Source: an uncultured Acetatifactor sp. (lineage in GTDB: Bacteria; Bacillota; Clostridia; Lachnospirales; Lachnospiraceae). From it: 5,143 nt of DNA. Every line of letters starts with the position of its first letter. Within the stretch, counting starts at the first letter, position 1. Location: positions 1 to 5,143 of the forward strand of contig CANRZC010000194.1 of NCBI GenBank assembly GCA_947644185.1, given 5' to 3'. Position numbers and translations under genes: made by a program. A model generated the notes under the pieces. It did no database searches. It was given only the letters and a program-made list of their open reading frames with translations, and was not told the DNA's origin. Shown here one piece after another: positions 1 through 5,143 of this stretch.

Positions 1-55
1 AAAGCGGTCACTCGTTTTCGAGTGCGCCCCGTTATGACCGCTTCGATACGACTCC
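1..55 (-). tRNA. Partial tRNA-Ser (anticodon CGA), 5' half, cut by window edge
   Basis: Read on the minus strand from position 55, the sequence fits a class II tRNA 5' half. The acceptor strand GGAGTCG (55-49) is followed by T8-A9 and a 3-bp D stem (TCG/CGG). The D loop carries A14, the G18-G19 pair and A21. The anticodon loop CTCGAAA (22-16) has T33 and purines 37-38, and its anticodon CGA reads serine UCG. From memory this resembles Clostridia tRNA-Ser sequences. The variable arm, T arm and acceptor 3' strand would lie left of the window. The oddity is that the expected 3' side of the anticodon stem (positions 15-11) forms none of the five pairs with the 5' side (27-23). The gene is therefore degenerate, joined to foreign sequence, or misassembled at this edge. 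A good minus-strand promoter lies upstream at 86-114. An isoacceptor misreading or a tRNA fragment is also possible. Confidence 0.5.
2..43. repeat. Fold-back inverted repeat at the window edge
   Basis: AAGCGGTCA (2-10) is the exact reverse complement of TGACCGCTT (35-43), and CTCG (11-14) is the reverse complement of CGAG (19-22). Together they form a 13-bp hairpin with a TTTT loop (15-18) and a 12-base bulge (23-34). One arm is the D loop of the putative tRNA. The other arm lies where the tRNA 3' half should begin. No T-run follows on the plus strand, so it does not look like an intrinsic terminator. Confidence 0.6.
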
Positions 56-85
56 AATTCCCATGGATATCCATCCACCTCCCCT

Positions 86-114
86 ATTCTATCGGATCCA
101 AACATTTTTTGCAA
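86..114 (-). promoter_or_regulatory. Sigma-A-type promoter firing left toward the tRNA
   Basis: On the minus strand, the -35 box TTGCAA (114-109) and the -10 box TAGAAT (91-86) are separated by exactly 17 bases. Each box matches the consensus at four or five of six positions. Transcription would start near position 79, giving a leader of about 24 bases before the tRNA 5' end at 55. That is a normal distance for a processed tRNA precursor. A 12-base perfect palindrome, ATGGATATCCAT (63-74), lies in this leader. No promoter activity has been shown; this is motif reading only. Confidence 0.55.
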
Positions 115-143
115 GAGCCAGATAGAGTTTTTTTACAGAAAGG

Positions 144-172
144 TTGCAAAATGTTCCTAAAAAGGGTAAAAT
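144..172 (+). promoter_or_regulatory. Sigma-A-type promoter of pfkA
   Basis: The -35 box TTGCAA (144-149) and -10 box TAAAAT (167-172) are 17 bases apart. A T-run (128-134) lies just upstream and could help as an UP-like element. The expected start is near 179, leaving a 5' leader of about 50 bases that is A-rich and has no evident hairpin or riboswitch. This promoter is back to back with the minus-strand promoter at 86-114, and both share the same -35 hexamer. Confidence 0.6.
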
Positions 173-229
173 TTTAGACAGAAGTGTGAAAAGATTTATA
201 CAAATAAAAATGATAGGAGGATATGAGAC

Positions 230-1303
230 ATGAGGAGAATCGGTATGTTGACCAGCGGCGGAGATTGCCAGGCGTTGAACGCAGCCATGAGAGGCGTGGT
301 GAAGACGCTGTACAACAGCAATGAACAGGTGGAAATTTACGGCTTTAAGGATGGCTACAAGGGCCTGATCTACAGTAAATTTCAGATGCTTACCGGCAAG
401 GATTTCTCCGGTATCCTGACAAAAGGTGGCACCATCCTGGGCACCTCCAGGACTCCCTTCAAGACCATCCAGGATCCCGACGAGAACGGACTGAACAAGG
501 TGGAAGCCATGAAGCAGAACTACTACAAGCTCCAGTTGGATTGCCTTGTGGTCTTAGGTGGCAATGGCACTCACAAGACCGCGAACCTTTTGAGCAAGGA
601 AGGCCTGAATGTGATTACCCTGCCGAAGACCATTGACAATGATCTCTGGGGCACAGACATGACTTTTGGCTTCCAGAGTGCAGTAGACATTGCCACAGAT
701 GCCATTGACTATATCCACACCACAGCAGCATCCCACAGCCGCGTCTTCATTGTGGAGGTCATGGGCCATAAAGTAGGATGGCTGACCCTGAACGCCGGTA
801 TGGCCAGCGGCGCAGACATTATTCTGATCCCTGAGATTCCCTATGATATCAAGAAAGTAGTGGAGAAGATTGAGGACAGGAATCGGAGAGGCAGCGGCTT
901 TACTATCATCGCTGTGGCAGAGGGTGCGATTTCAAAAGAGGACGCAAAGCTTTCGAAAAAGGAGTATAAGAAAAAGCTGGAGAAGATGACGCATCCGTCT
1001 GTATCCTATGAATTAGCTGAGGCCATCCAGAAGAAGACAGGGATAGAAGTACGCGTCACTGTGCCTGGACATATGCAGCGCGGCGGAAGCCCCTGCCCTT
1101 ATGACCGTGTCTTTGCCAGCCGTCTGGGAGCAGAGGCAGGAAAACTTATTCTGGACAACCAGTACGGATTTATGGTAGGATACAAGAACCGTGAAGTGGT
1201 CCGTGTTCCCCTGGAGGATGTGGCAGGGAAGCTAAAGGCTGTGTCACCGGATGCTTCTATTGTAAAGGAAGCAAAGCTTCTGGGCATTTGCTTTGGCGAT
1301 TGA
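230..1303 (+). CDS. pfkA: 6-phosphofructokinase (PFK-A family, long Clostridia type)
   Basis: Phosphorylates fructose 6-phosphate to fructose 1,6-bisphosphate, the committed step of glycolysis, in the cytoplasm. The 357-residue protein spans the whole PFK-A fold: GGD at 10-12, GTSR at 71-74, GGNGT at 110-114, PKTIDND at 132-138 (catalytic Asp136), SRVFIVEVMG at 170-179, Glu231 in AVAEG, and PGHMQRGGSP at 279-288. It is longer than E. coli PfkA (320 residues), partly through a Lys-rich insertion at about 235-253. The phosphoryl-donor site is mixed. Gly113 at the E. coli Gly104 position favours ATP, while Lys133 at the Gly124 position is typical of pyrophosphate enzymes and of some ATP-dependent actinobacterial and plant enzymes. 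Asn112 replaces the Mg-ATP-binding Asp103, and His180 replaces Arg171. The donor (ATP or pyrophosphate) therefore cannot be fixed from sequence. The start is supported by AGGAGG (215-220) nine bases upstream. An ATG at 223 is out of frame. It has its own promoter and is probably monocistronic. Confidence 0.93.
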   Translation: MRRIGMLTSGGDCQALNAAMRGVVKTLYNSNEQVEIYGFKDGYKGLIYSKFQMLTGKDFSGILTKGGTILGTSRTPFKTIQDPDENGLNKVEAMKQNYYKLQLDCLVVLGGNGTHKTANLLSKEGLNVITLPKTIDNDLWGTDMTFGFQSAVDIATDAIDYIHTTAASHSRVFIVEVMGHKVGWLTLNAGMASGADIILIPEIPYDIKKVVEKIEDRNRRGSGFTIIAVAEGAISKEDAKLSKKEYKKKLEKMTHPSVSYELAEAIQKKTGIEVRVTVPGHMQRGGSPCPYDRVFASRLGAEAGKLILDNQYGFMVGYKNREVVRVPLEDVAGKLKAVSPDASIVKEAKLLGICFGD

Positions 1304-1341
1304 TACAAAGTGAAAGTGCCTCTGTTGCTGTGGTAAGGCTT

Positions 1342-1371
1342 TTGCTGGAAAATAGGGCGGTCTGTAAGAAT
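1342..1371 (+). promoter_or_regulatory. Weak candidate promoter for the dnaX operon
   Basis: TTGCTG (1342-1347) is followed after 18 bases by AAGAAT (1366-1371), preceded by an extended -10 TG at 1363-1364. The boxes are poor matches and the predicted start would fall inside the hairpin at 1370-1399, so this is only a candidate. The operon could instead be read through from pfkA. Confidence 0.22.
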
Positions 1372-1399
1372 GGAAGGCATGCGCAGGTATGCCTTCCAT
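1370..1399 (+). other. Perfect 11-bp hairpin between pfkA and dnaX
   Basis: The arms ATGGAAGGCAT (1370-1380) and ATGCCTTCCAT (1389-1399) pair perfectly around an 8-base loop. No T-run follows on the plus strand (next bases ATATTGGG), so it lacks the tail of a standard intrinsic terminator. It could be an atypical pfkA terminator, an mRNA 3'-end stabiliser, or part of the dnaX leader. Confidence 0.6.
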
Positions 1400-1404
1400 A
1401 TATT

Positions 1405-1416
1405 GGGCTTTAGCCC
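1405..1416 (+). other. Short second hairpin just before the dnaX ribosome binding site
   Basis: GGGC (1405-1408) and GCCC (1413-1416) enclose the loop TTTA, and a weak run TTCGCTT follows. It sits five bases after the larger hairpin and about 11 bases before the dnaX Shine-Dalgarno sequence. A 4-bp stem is weak, so a role in termination or translation control is only a guess. Confidence 0.3.
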
Positions 1417-1427
1417 TTCGCTTAAGT

Positions 1428-1433
1428 GAGGAA
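1428..1433 (+). promoter_or_regulatory. Ribosome binding site that sets the dnaX start
   Basis: GAGGAA is placed seven bases before the ATG at 1441. It lies inside the coding sequence if the in-frame GTG at 1426 were used, and that GTG has no Shine-Dalgarno sequence of its own. This favours ATG 1441. Confidence 0.6.
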
Positions 1434-1440
1434 TACTGTT

Positions 1441-3033
1441 ATGTCATATATGGCGCTATACCGGAAATTCCGGCCGGACACCCTTGCAGATGTGAAGGGG
1501 CAGGATCATATTGTGACCACTCTGAAGAATCAGTTGGCAGCTAACCGCATTGGTCATGCCTATCTGTTCACTGGCACCAGAGGGACTGGAAAGACCACTG
1601 TGGCAAAGATCCTTGCCCGGGCGGTGAACTGTGAGAATCCTACAGCGGAAGGGCCCTGTGGTGAGTGCCGGATCTGCCGTGCCATTGCCGCTGGCGCCAG
1701 CATGAATGTGATAGAAATTGATGCGGCCTCCAACAATAGCGTGAACAATATCCGGGAAATTGTGGAGGAGGTTTCTTATTCTCCAGCAGAGGGAAAGTAT
1801 AAGGTCTACATCATTGATGAGGTGCATATGCTTTCCACAGGTGCCTTTAATGCTCTATTGAAGACTTTGGAGGAGCCACCTTCCTATGTGATTTTTATAC
1901 TGGCCACTACAGAAGTGCACAAGCTTCCGATTACCATTTTGTCCCGGTGCCAGAGATATGACTTTAAGCGCATTTCCATGGACACCCTTACAGCCAGAAT
2001 GCAGGAACTGACAAAAGAGGAGGATGTGCAGGTGGAGGATAAGGCCCTGCGCTATATCGCAAAGGTGGCAGACGGCTCCATGCGGGATGCGCTGAGCCTT
2101 TTAGATCAGTGTATAGCTTTCCATCTGGGGCATGAACTGACCTATGACAAGGTTTTGGATGTGCTGGGGGCAGTGGACACGGAAGTGTTCAGCAGACTGC
2201 TGCGCCATGTGCTGGAGCGGGATGCGCTGGGCTGTGTGCAGTTGTTAGAGGAAATCGTGATACAGGGCAGGGAGCTGACACAGTTTGTGACAGATTTCAC
2301 CTGGTATCTGCGCAACCTAATGCTAGTACAAGCCTCTAATAATTTAGAGGATGTTATTGACATGTCCACGGACAACTTAAAGCGCCTAAAAGAAGAGGCT
2401 GAGGCGGTGGACATGGACAGAATTATCCGCTTCATTCGGATTTTTTCGGATTTGTCAGGACAGATACGCCAGTCAGCCCAGAAACGGATTCTGGTGGAGA
2501 TTGCCTTGATTAAGCTATGCCGGCCCCAGATGGAGGTAGAGAGCGATACCATACTGGACCGTATCCGTCAGGTGGAGGAGAAGCTGGAACAGGGCATGGT
2601 AATTGCCACAGCTCCGGGCGGTGCCACGCAGGGCGTAGGGACAGCACAAGGTGCAGGCTCCCAGCCAGGCAAGCCAGGAACCAGGCAAAAGCCAGAGCTG
2701 CCCAAAGCCATTCCAGAGGATGTGCGACAGATAGTGTCCAAATGGCCGGCAATTGTAGGCAGTGCGGAAAACCCTATGCGCATTTACTTAAAATCTGCCA
2801 GGCTTAGCCTGGGAGGAGACAATCGATTGATGGTGGTATTTACGGATGGCATGGCCTCAGACTATTTTACCAGACAGCCTGAGCACAAGGCGCTGCTGGA
2901 GGCACTGCTCAGCGACTTTTCTGGAAAAGACATAGAGGTCAATATCCAGACAGTGGGCGAGGAACAGGAGTTTGCAGACAATTATGTAGACATTTCACAG
3001 GTCATCCAGATGGAGATAGAGGAAGAAGAGTAA
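1441..3033 (+). CDS. dnaX: DNA polymerase III subunit gamma/tau (clamp loader ATPase)
   Basis: Motor subunit of the clamp loader, which opens and places the beta sliding clamp on primed DNA at the replication fork. In the 530-residue protein, the AAA+ N-terminus begins with the usual MSY-ALYRKFRP opening. The Walker A loop is GTRGTGKTT (45-53), and a zinc knuckle uses Cys64, Cys73, Cys76 and Cys79. The Walker B is IIDEVH (124-129), sensor 1 is ATTE (155-158), the arginine finger is in SRC (168-170), and sensor 2 is in GSMRDALSLLDQ. The helical oligomerisation domain III ends near 360. A flexible Gly/Gln/Pro linker (about 386-420) leads to a C-terminal domain of about 110 residues that should contact the polymerase. 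An in-frame GTG at 1426 would add five residues, but the family opening and the ribosome binding site favour ATG 1441. It heads the dnaX-ybaB-recR operon. No A-rich slippery heptamer for a short gamma form was found. Confidence 0.96.
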   Translation: MSYMALYRKFRPDTLADVKGQDHIVTTLKNQLAANRIGHAYLFTGTRGTGKTTVAKILARAVNCENPTAEGPCGECRICRAIAAGASMNVIEIDAASNNSVNNIREIVEEVSYSPAEGKYKVYIIDEVHMLSTGAFNALLKTLEEPPSYVIFILATTEVHKLPITILSRCQRYDFKRISMDTLTARMQELTKEEDVQVEDKALRYIAKVADGSMRDALSLLDQCIAFHLGHELTYDKVLDVLGAVDTEVFSRLLRHVLERDALGCVQLLEEIVIQGRELTQFVTDFTWYLRNLMLVQASNNLEDVIDMSTDNLKRLKEEAEAVDMDRIIRFIRIFSDLSGQIRQSAQKRILVEIALIKLCRPQMEVESDTILDRIRQVEEKLEQGMVIATAPGGATQGVGTAQGAGSQPGKPGTRQKPELPKAIPEDVRQIVSKWPAIVGSAENPMRIYLKSARLSLGGDNRLMVVFTDGMASDYFTRQPEHKALLEALLSDFSGKDIEVNIQTVGEEQEFADNYVDISQVIQMEIEEEE

Positions 3034-3039
3034 TGTAGA

Positions 3040-3057
3040 CAGTTGAATGTACAACTG
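3040..3057 (+). other. Small hairpin in the dnaX-ybaB gap
   Basis: CAGTTG (3040-3045) and CAACTG (3052-3057) pair around a 6-base loop, just before the ybaB ribosome binding site AGGAGG (3062-3067). There is no T-run, so it is not a terminator. It may simply be chance, or it may affect mRNA processing between the two genes. Confidence 0.3.
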
Positions 3058-3075
3058 GAACAGGAGGATTAGAAG

Positions 3076-3420
3076 ATGGCAAAGCGAGGAGGCTTTCCGG
3101 GAGGCGCTATGCCCGGGAACATGGCGAATTTGATGAAGCAGGCCCAGAGGATGCAACGTCAGATGGAAGAAGGCCAAAAGGAACTGGAGACAAAGGAATT
3201 TACAGCTGCTGCAGGCGGTGGTGCAGTGGAGGCCACAGTGAATGGCAAGAAGGAGCTTCTAAAGGTAACACTGTCTGAGGAAGTGGTGGATCCTGAGGAC
3301 GTGGAGATGCTCCAGGACTTAATCGTGGCAGCGGTGAACGAGGCACTCCGCAAGGCAGATGAGGCAGGAAATCAGCTGATGGGCAAGATGACAGGGGGAC
3401 TGGGAGGTCTGCCCTTCTGA
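3076..3420 (+). CDS. YbaB/EbfC family nucleoid-associated DNA-binding protein
   Basis: Small dimeric protein of a family shown in other bacteria to bind DNA without strong sequence preference and to affect nucleoid structure and gene expression. The exact role in this organism is unknown. The 114-residue length is usual. The N-terminus is rich in Gly and Met (residues 4-20), followed by a charged helix NLMKQAQRMQRQMEEGQKEL (18-37). The family core has GGGAVEATVNGK (47-58) and the strand LLKVTLSEEVVDPED (61-75), then a helix ending near 100 and the typical GGLGGLPF tail. AGGAGG lies eight bases before the ATG, so the start is firm. It sits between dnaX and recR, as in most bacteria, and its stop overlaps the recR start, suggesting translational coupling and a shared role in DNA maintenance. 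Confidence 0.94.
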   Translation: MAKRGGFPGGAMPGNMANLMKQAQRMQRQMEEGQKELETKEFTAAAGGGAVEATVNGKKELLKVTLSEEVVDPEDVEMLQDLIVAAVNEALRKADEAGNQLMGKMTGGLGGLPF

Positions 3421-4016
3421 TGGATCTCTATAGTGGACATATCAATAAATTAATAGAAGAATTGGCTGCACTTCCAGGCATTGGCAGCAAATCCGCCCAG
3501 CGGTTGGCATTTCATCTGATCAATATGCCAAAGGACAAGGTGAAGCGTCTGACAGATGTGATTGTGGAGGCCAGAGAAAACGTCCGCTACTGCAAGGAGT
3601 GCTTTACCCTGACAGACAGAGAAGTCTGTCCTGTCTGTGCCAACCAGAAGCGCAACCATGGACTTATCATGGTTGTAGAAAACACCAGAGATCTGGCGGC
3701 CTATGAGAAGACGGGCAGATACGAGGGCGTGTACCATGTACTTCACGGGGCAATCTCTCCCATGCTGGGCATTGGGCCAGGAGATATTCGGCTCAAGGAA
3801 TTGATGGAGAGGCTGCGGGAGGACGTGGAGGAGGTTATCATCGCCACAAACTCCAGCTTAGAGGGCGAGACTACGGCCATGTACATTGCCAAGCTCATTA
3901 AGCCTACAGGTATCAAAGTCACCCGCATTGCCAGCGGTGTGCCTGTGGGAGGAGATCTGGAATACATTGATGAGGTGACTCTTTTGCGAGCATTGGAGGG
4001 GCGTGTTGAAGTGTAA
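3420..4016 (+). CDS. recR: Recombination mediator protein RecR
   Basis: Works with RecO (and RecF) to load RecA onto single-stranded DNA coated with SSB during gap repair. RecR forms a ring that holds DNA. The 198-residue length matches the family. The N-terminal helix-hairpin-helix region contains LPGIGSKSAQRLAFHL (18-33). A four-cysteine zinc finger uses Cys58, Cys61, Cys70 and Cys73. The Toprim domain runs from about 79 to 175, with the acidic residues Glu87 and Asp91 and the conserved TNSSLEGETTAMYI (143-156). The C-terminal Walker B-like stretch is GGDLEYIDEVTLLRAL (177-192). Nothing is missing. The ATG shares one base with the ybaB TGA (TGATG), and GGAGGT (3403-3408) lies inside ybaB, which fits coupled translation. 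It is the last gene of the dnaX-ybaB-recR operon. A strong hairpin follows. Confidence 0.97.
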   Translation: MDLYSGHINKLIEELAALPGIGSKSAQRLAFHLINMPKDKVKRLTDVIVEARENVRYCKECFTLTDREVCPVCANQKRNHGLIMVVENTRDLAAYEKTGRYEGVYHVLHGAISPMLGIGPGDIRLKELMERLREDVEEVIIATNSSLEGETTAMYIAKLIKPTGIKVTRIASGVPVGGDLEYIDEVTLLRALEGRVEV

Positions 4017-4024
4017 AAGGCGAA

Positions 4025-4061
4025 AAGAATGCAAAGCAAACTTTGTTCGCTTTGCATTCTT
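4025..4061 (+). terminator. 13-bp hairpin after recR, possible atypical terminator
   Basis: AAGAATGCAAAGC (4025-4037) and GCTTTGCATTCTT (4049-4061) pair perfectly around an 11-base loop, which can close further with AAC/GTT. The hairpin begins nine bases after the recR stop. The nearest T-run (seven T, 4080-4086) is about 18 bases downstream, too far for a textbook intrinsic terminator. On the minus strand the hairpin is followed by T-rich sequence (CTTTTCGCCTTTT), but no minus-strand gene ends here. It most likely marks the 3' end of the dnaX operon. Confidence 0.5.
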
Positions 4062-4067
4062 CCAGAC

Positions 4068-4098
4068 TTGCACCAATTGTTTTTTTGGTGTATGTGCA
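4068..4098 (+). promoter_or_regulatory. Candidate galM promoter overlapping a dyad
   Basis: TTGCAC (4068-4073) and TATGTG (4091-4096) are 17 bases apart and would start transcription near 4103, just before the galM ribosome binding site. The same stretch contains inverted repeats: CACCAA (4071-4076) with TTGGTG (4085-4090), and TGCAC (4069-4073) with GTGCA (4094-4098). This might be an operator over the promoter or a weak terminator stem. The -10 match is poor. Confidence 0.3.
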
Positions 4099-4110
4099 GT
4101 GAGGTGGAAT

Positions 4111-4117
4111 GAGGAGG
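4111..4117 (+). promoter_or_regulatory. Ribosome binding site that sets the galM start
   Basis: GAGGAGG sits six bases before the ATG at 4124. An in-frame ATG at 4109 would place this strong site inside the coding region and would add five residues (MRRKN), so 4124 is preferred. Confidence 0.75.
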
Positions 4118-4123
4118 AAGAAT

Positions 4124-5143
4124 ATGGCAGTTACGATTAGTTCTTTTGGAAAATTTTCAGATGGCAGAGAGGTCAAGCTCTATACCATAGAAAATAAAAA
4201 TGGCATGCGGGTGTCCGTGGCGAATATAGGTGCTGCTCTGGTACGGGTAGAAGTTCCGGACAGACAGGGCTGCATGGCAGATGTGGTGCTGGGCTTTGAC
4301 AGAGCTGAGGATTATCTGCAAAACGGCAGTTTTTTTGGTGTGGTGATTGGTCCCAACGCAAATAGGATAGGGAAAGCGGCCTTCTACTTGGACGGTGTCA
4401 CCTACTCGCTGGCAGCCAATGACGGCATAAATAATTTGCACAGCGATAGGGAAAAAGGCTGGCATAAATGCTTTTGGGAGGCGTCTGTGGGGGAGGAGAG
4501 CGTCACATTCCACTTGCAGGATCAGCCGGATAACATGGGCTTTCCGGGCACAAAGACAGCCCAGGTCACTTACTCTCTAAATGAGGAGAACGAACTGCGG
4601 CTTCACTACCATGCCGCCAGCGATAAGAGGACCATTTTAAATCTGACCAACCATTCTTATTTCAATTTGGAGGGTCATGGCAGCGGCAGCATAGAAGGCC
4701 ATGAGCTGTGGCTGGGGGCATGTAGCTATACGCCTGCAGATGCAGGGTCCATCCCCACTGGAGAGATTGCTGCGGTAGAGGGTACCCCCATGAACTTTAC
4801 AGTATCGAAAAAGGTAGGGGCAGAAATAGACGCTGATTTCCCGCAGCTTCAGTTTGCAGGTGGATATGACCACAACTGGGTCATCGATGGCTGGGATGGG
4901 ACGTTACGGCATTTTGCTACTGTGAAGTCCCTTGCCAGCGGCAGAGTGATGGATGTGTATACCACACTGCCCGGCGTGCAGTTTTATGCAGGCAACTTTA
5001 TCGATGCCCAGAGAGGAAAAGGGGATGCTGTATATAAACGCCGTGGCGGTCTGTGCCTGGAAACTCAGTATTTCCCGGATTCTGCCAATAAGCCAGAATT
5101 TCCCTCCTGCATCTTTGGCGGAGAGAAAGAATATGATTCTGTG
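4124..5143 (+). CDS. galM: Aldose 1-epimerase (galactose mutarotase), 3' end cut by window
   Basis: Interconverts the alpha and beta anomers of hexoses such as galactose and glucose in the cytoplasm, feeding the Leloir pathway. The open frame runs 340 codons to the window edge without a stop. The family is usually about 340-350 residues and ends soon after the FPS motif seen here at 326-328, so only a few residues should be missing. Expected catalytic and binding residues are present: Arg81 (in PNANRI), His106 (in NNLHSD), the catalytic acid His177 (in TNHSYFNL, 175-182), Asp249 (in GYDHNW) and the catalytic base Glu313 (in LETQYFPDS). The sugar-site motif reads GPNANRI instead of the classic GRYANRI, and NLHSD replaces LHGG. 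I believe both variants occur in Clostridia relatives. There is no signal peptide. It probably forms its own transcription unit, separated from recR by a hairpin. No galK or galT is visible, so its physiological sugar is not shown. Confidence 0.93.
   Translation, partial: MAVTISSFGKFSDGREVKLYTIENKNGMRVSVANIGAALVRVEVPDRQGCMADVVLGFDRAEDYLQNGSFFGVVIGPNANRIGKAAFYLDGVTYSLAANDGINNLHSDREKGWHKCFWEASVGEESVTFHLQDQPDNMGFPGTKTAQVTYSLNEENELRLHYHAASDKRTILNLTNHSYFNLEGHGSGSIEGHELWLGACSYTPADAGSIPTGEIAAVEGTPMNFTVSKKVGAEIDADFPQLQFAGGYDHNWVIDGWDGTLRHFATVKSLASGRVMDVYTTLPGVQFYAGNFIDAQRGKGDAVYKRRGGLCLETQYFPDSANKPEFPSCIFGGEKEYDSV

Noticed and set aside
2..74. Minus-strand open frame starting at ATG 74 (MDIHGNWSRIEAV...) with a GGAGG upstream, running off the left edge
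   Set aside because: The frame lies over the tRNA-like sequence, the GGAGG is only three bases before the ATG, and the residues match no protein I recognise. The tRNA reading explains the conserved positions better.
1304..1440. Signal recognition particle RNA gene upstream of dnaX, as found near dnaX in Bacillus
   Set aside because: The conserved SRP RNA tip (GGTCAGG...GGAAGCAGC-like) is not there. Only two simple hairpins are seen.
2400..2720. Programmed frameshift in dnaX giving a short gamma form
   Set aside because: No A-AAA-AAG type heptamer is present. The T6 run at 2441-2446 does not fit the X-XXY-YYZ pattern in frame and is short for transcription slippage, although the -1 frame does stop soon after, near 2512.
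2510..2807. Overlapping open frames of 80 and 96 codons on opposite strands inside dnaX
   Set aside because: They lie wholly within a clear dnaX frame over its GC-rich linker, have no ribosome binding site, and show no recognisable protein features.
4157..4513. Minus-strand open frame of 118 codons
   Set aside because: It is the antisense shadow of the clear galM frame on the plus strand, which has all catalytic residues.
1..5143. Mobile element, CRISPR array, defence or biosynthetic system
   Set aside because: Every long frame is a housekeeping gene in conserved order. No transposase, integrase, direct-repeat array or unknown gene is present.

Overview
This is a chromosomal housekeeping segment of a low-to-mid GC Gram-positive bacterium, most likely a Clostridia member of the Lachnospiraceae type. 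The basis is strong AGGAGG-type ribosome binding sites, sigma-A-like promoters, the standard genetic code (TGA used as stop), the Clostridia-style 357-residue phosphofructokinase, and the dnaX-ybaB-recR gene order typical of Firmicutes. The genus is an inference from remembered protein and tRNA patterns, not from a search.

Layout, left to right. Positions 1-55 (minus strand) hold the 5' half of what looks like a tRNA-Ser(CGA) gene cut by the window edge. Its anticodon stem does not close, and the edge shows a fold-back inverted repeat. Positions 56-229 hold two divergent promoters, one toward the tRNA and one toward pfkA. Positions 230-1303 encode a 6-phosphofructokinase with a mixed set of nucleotide-site residues. 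Positions 1304-1440 have no gene but carry two back-to-back hairpins and a weak candidate promoter. Positions 1441-3033 encode DnaX (clamp-loader tau/gamma subunit). A 42-base gap leads to a YbaB/EbfC nucleoid protein (3076-3420), which overlaps recR (3420-4016) by one base. Positions 4017-4123 carry a 13-bp hairpin, a T-run and a possible promoter. From 4124 to the right edge runs a nearly complete aldose 1-epimerase (galM), missing only its last few residues.

How the genes fit together: dnaX, ybaB and recR form a conserved DNA replication and repair operon (clamp loading, DNA binding, recombinational gap repair). pfkA and galM are carbohydrate genes on either side. They lie in the same direction but are separated from the operon by intergenic hairpins, so they are probably separate transcription units. 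No mobile element, CRISPR array, defence gene or new system was seen. The points worth a second look are the odd tRNA end, the PFK active-site residues, and the hairpins in the two larger intergenic gaps.
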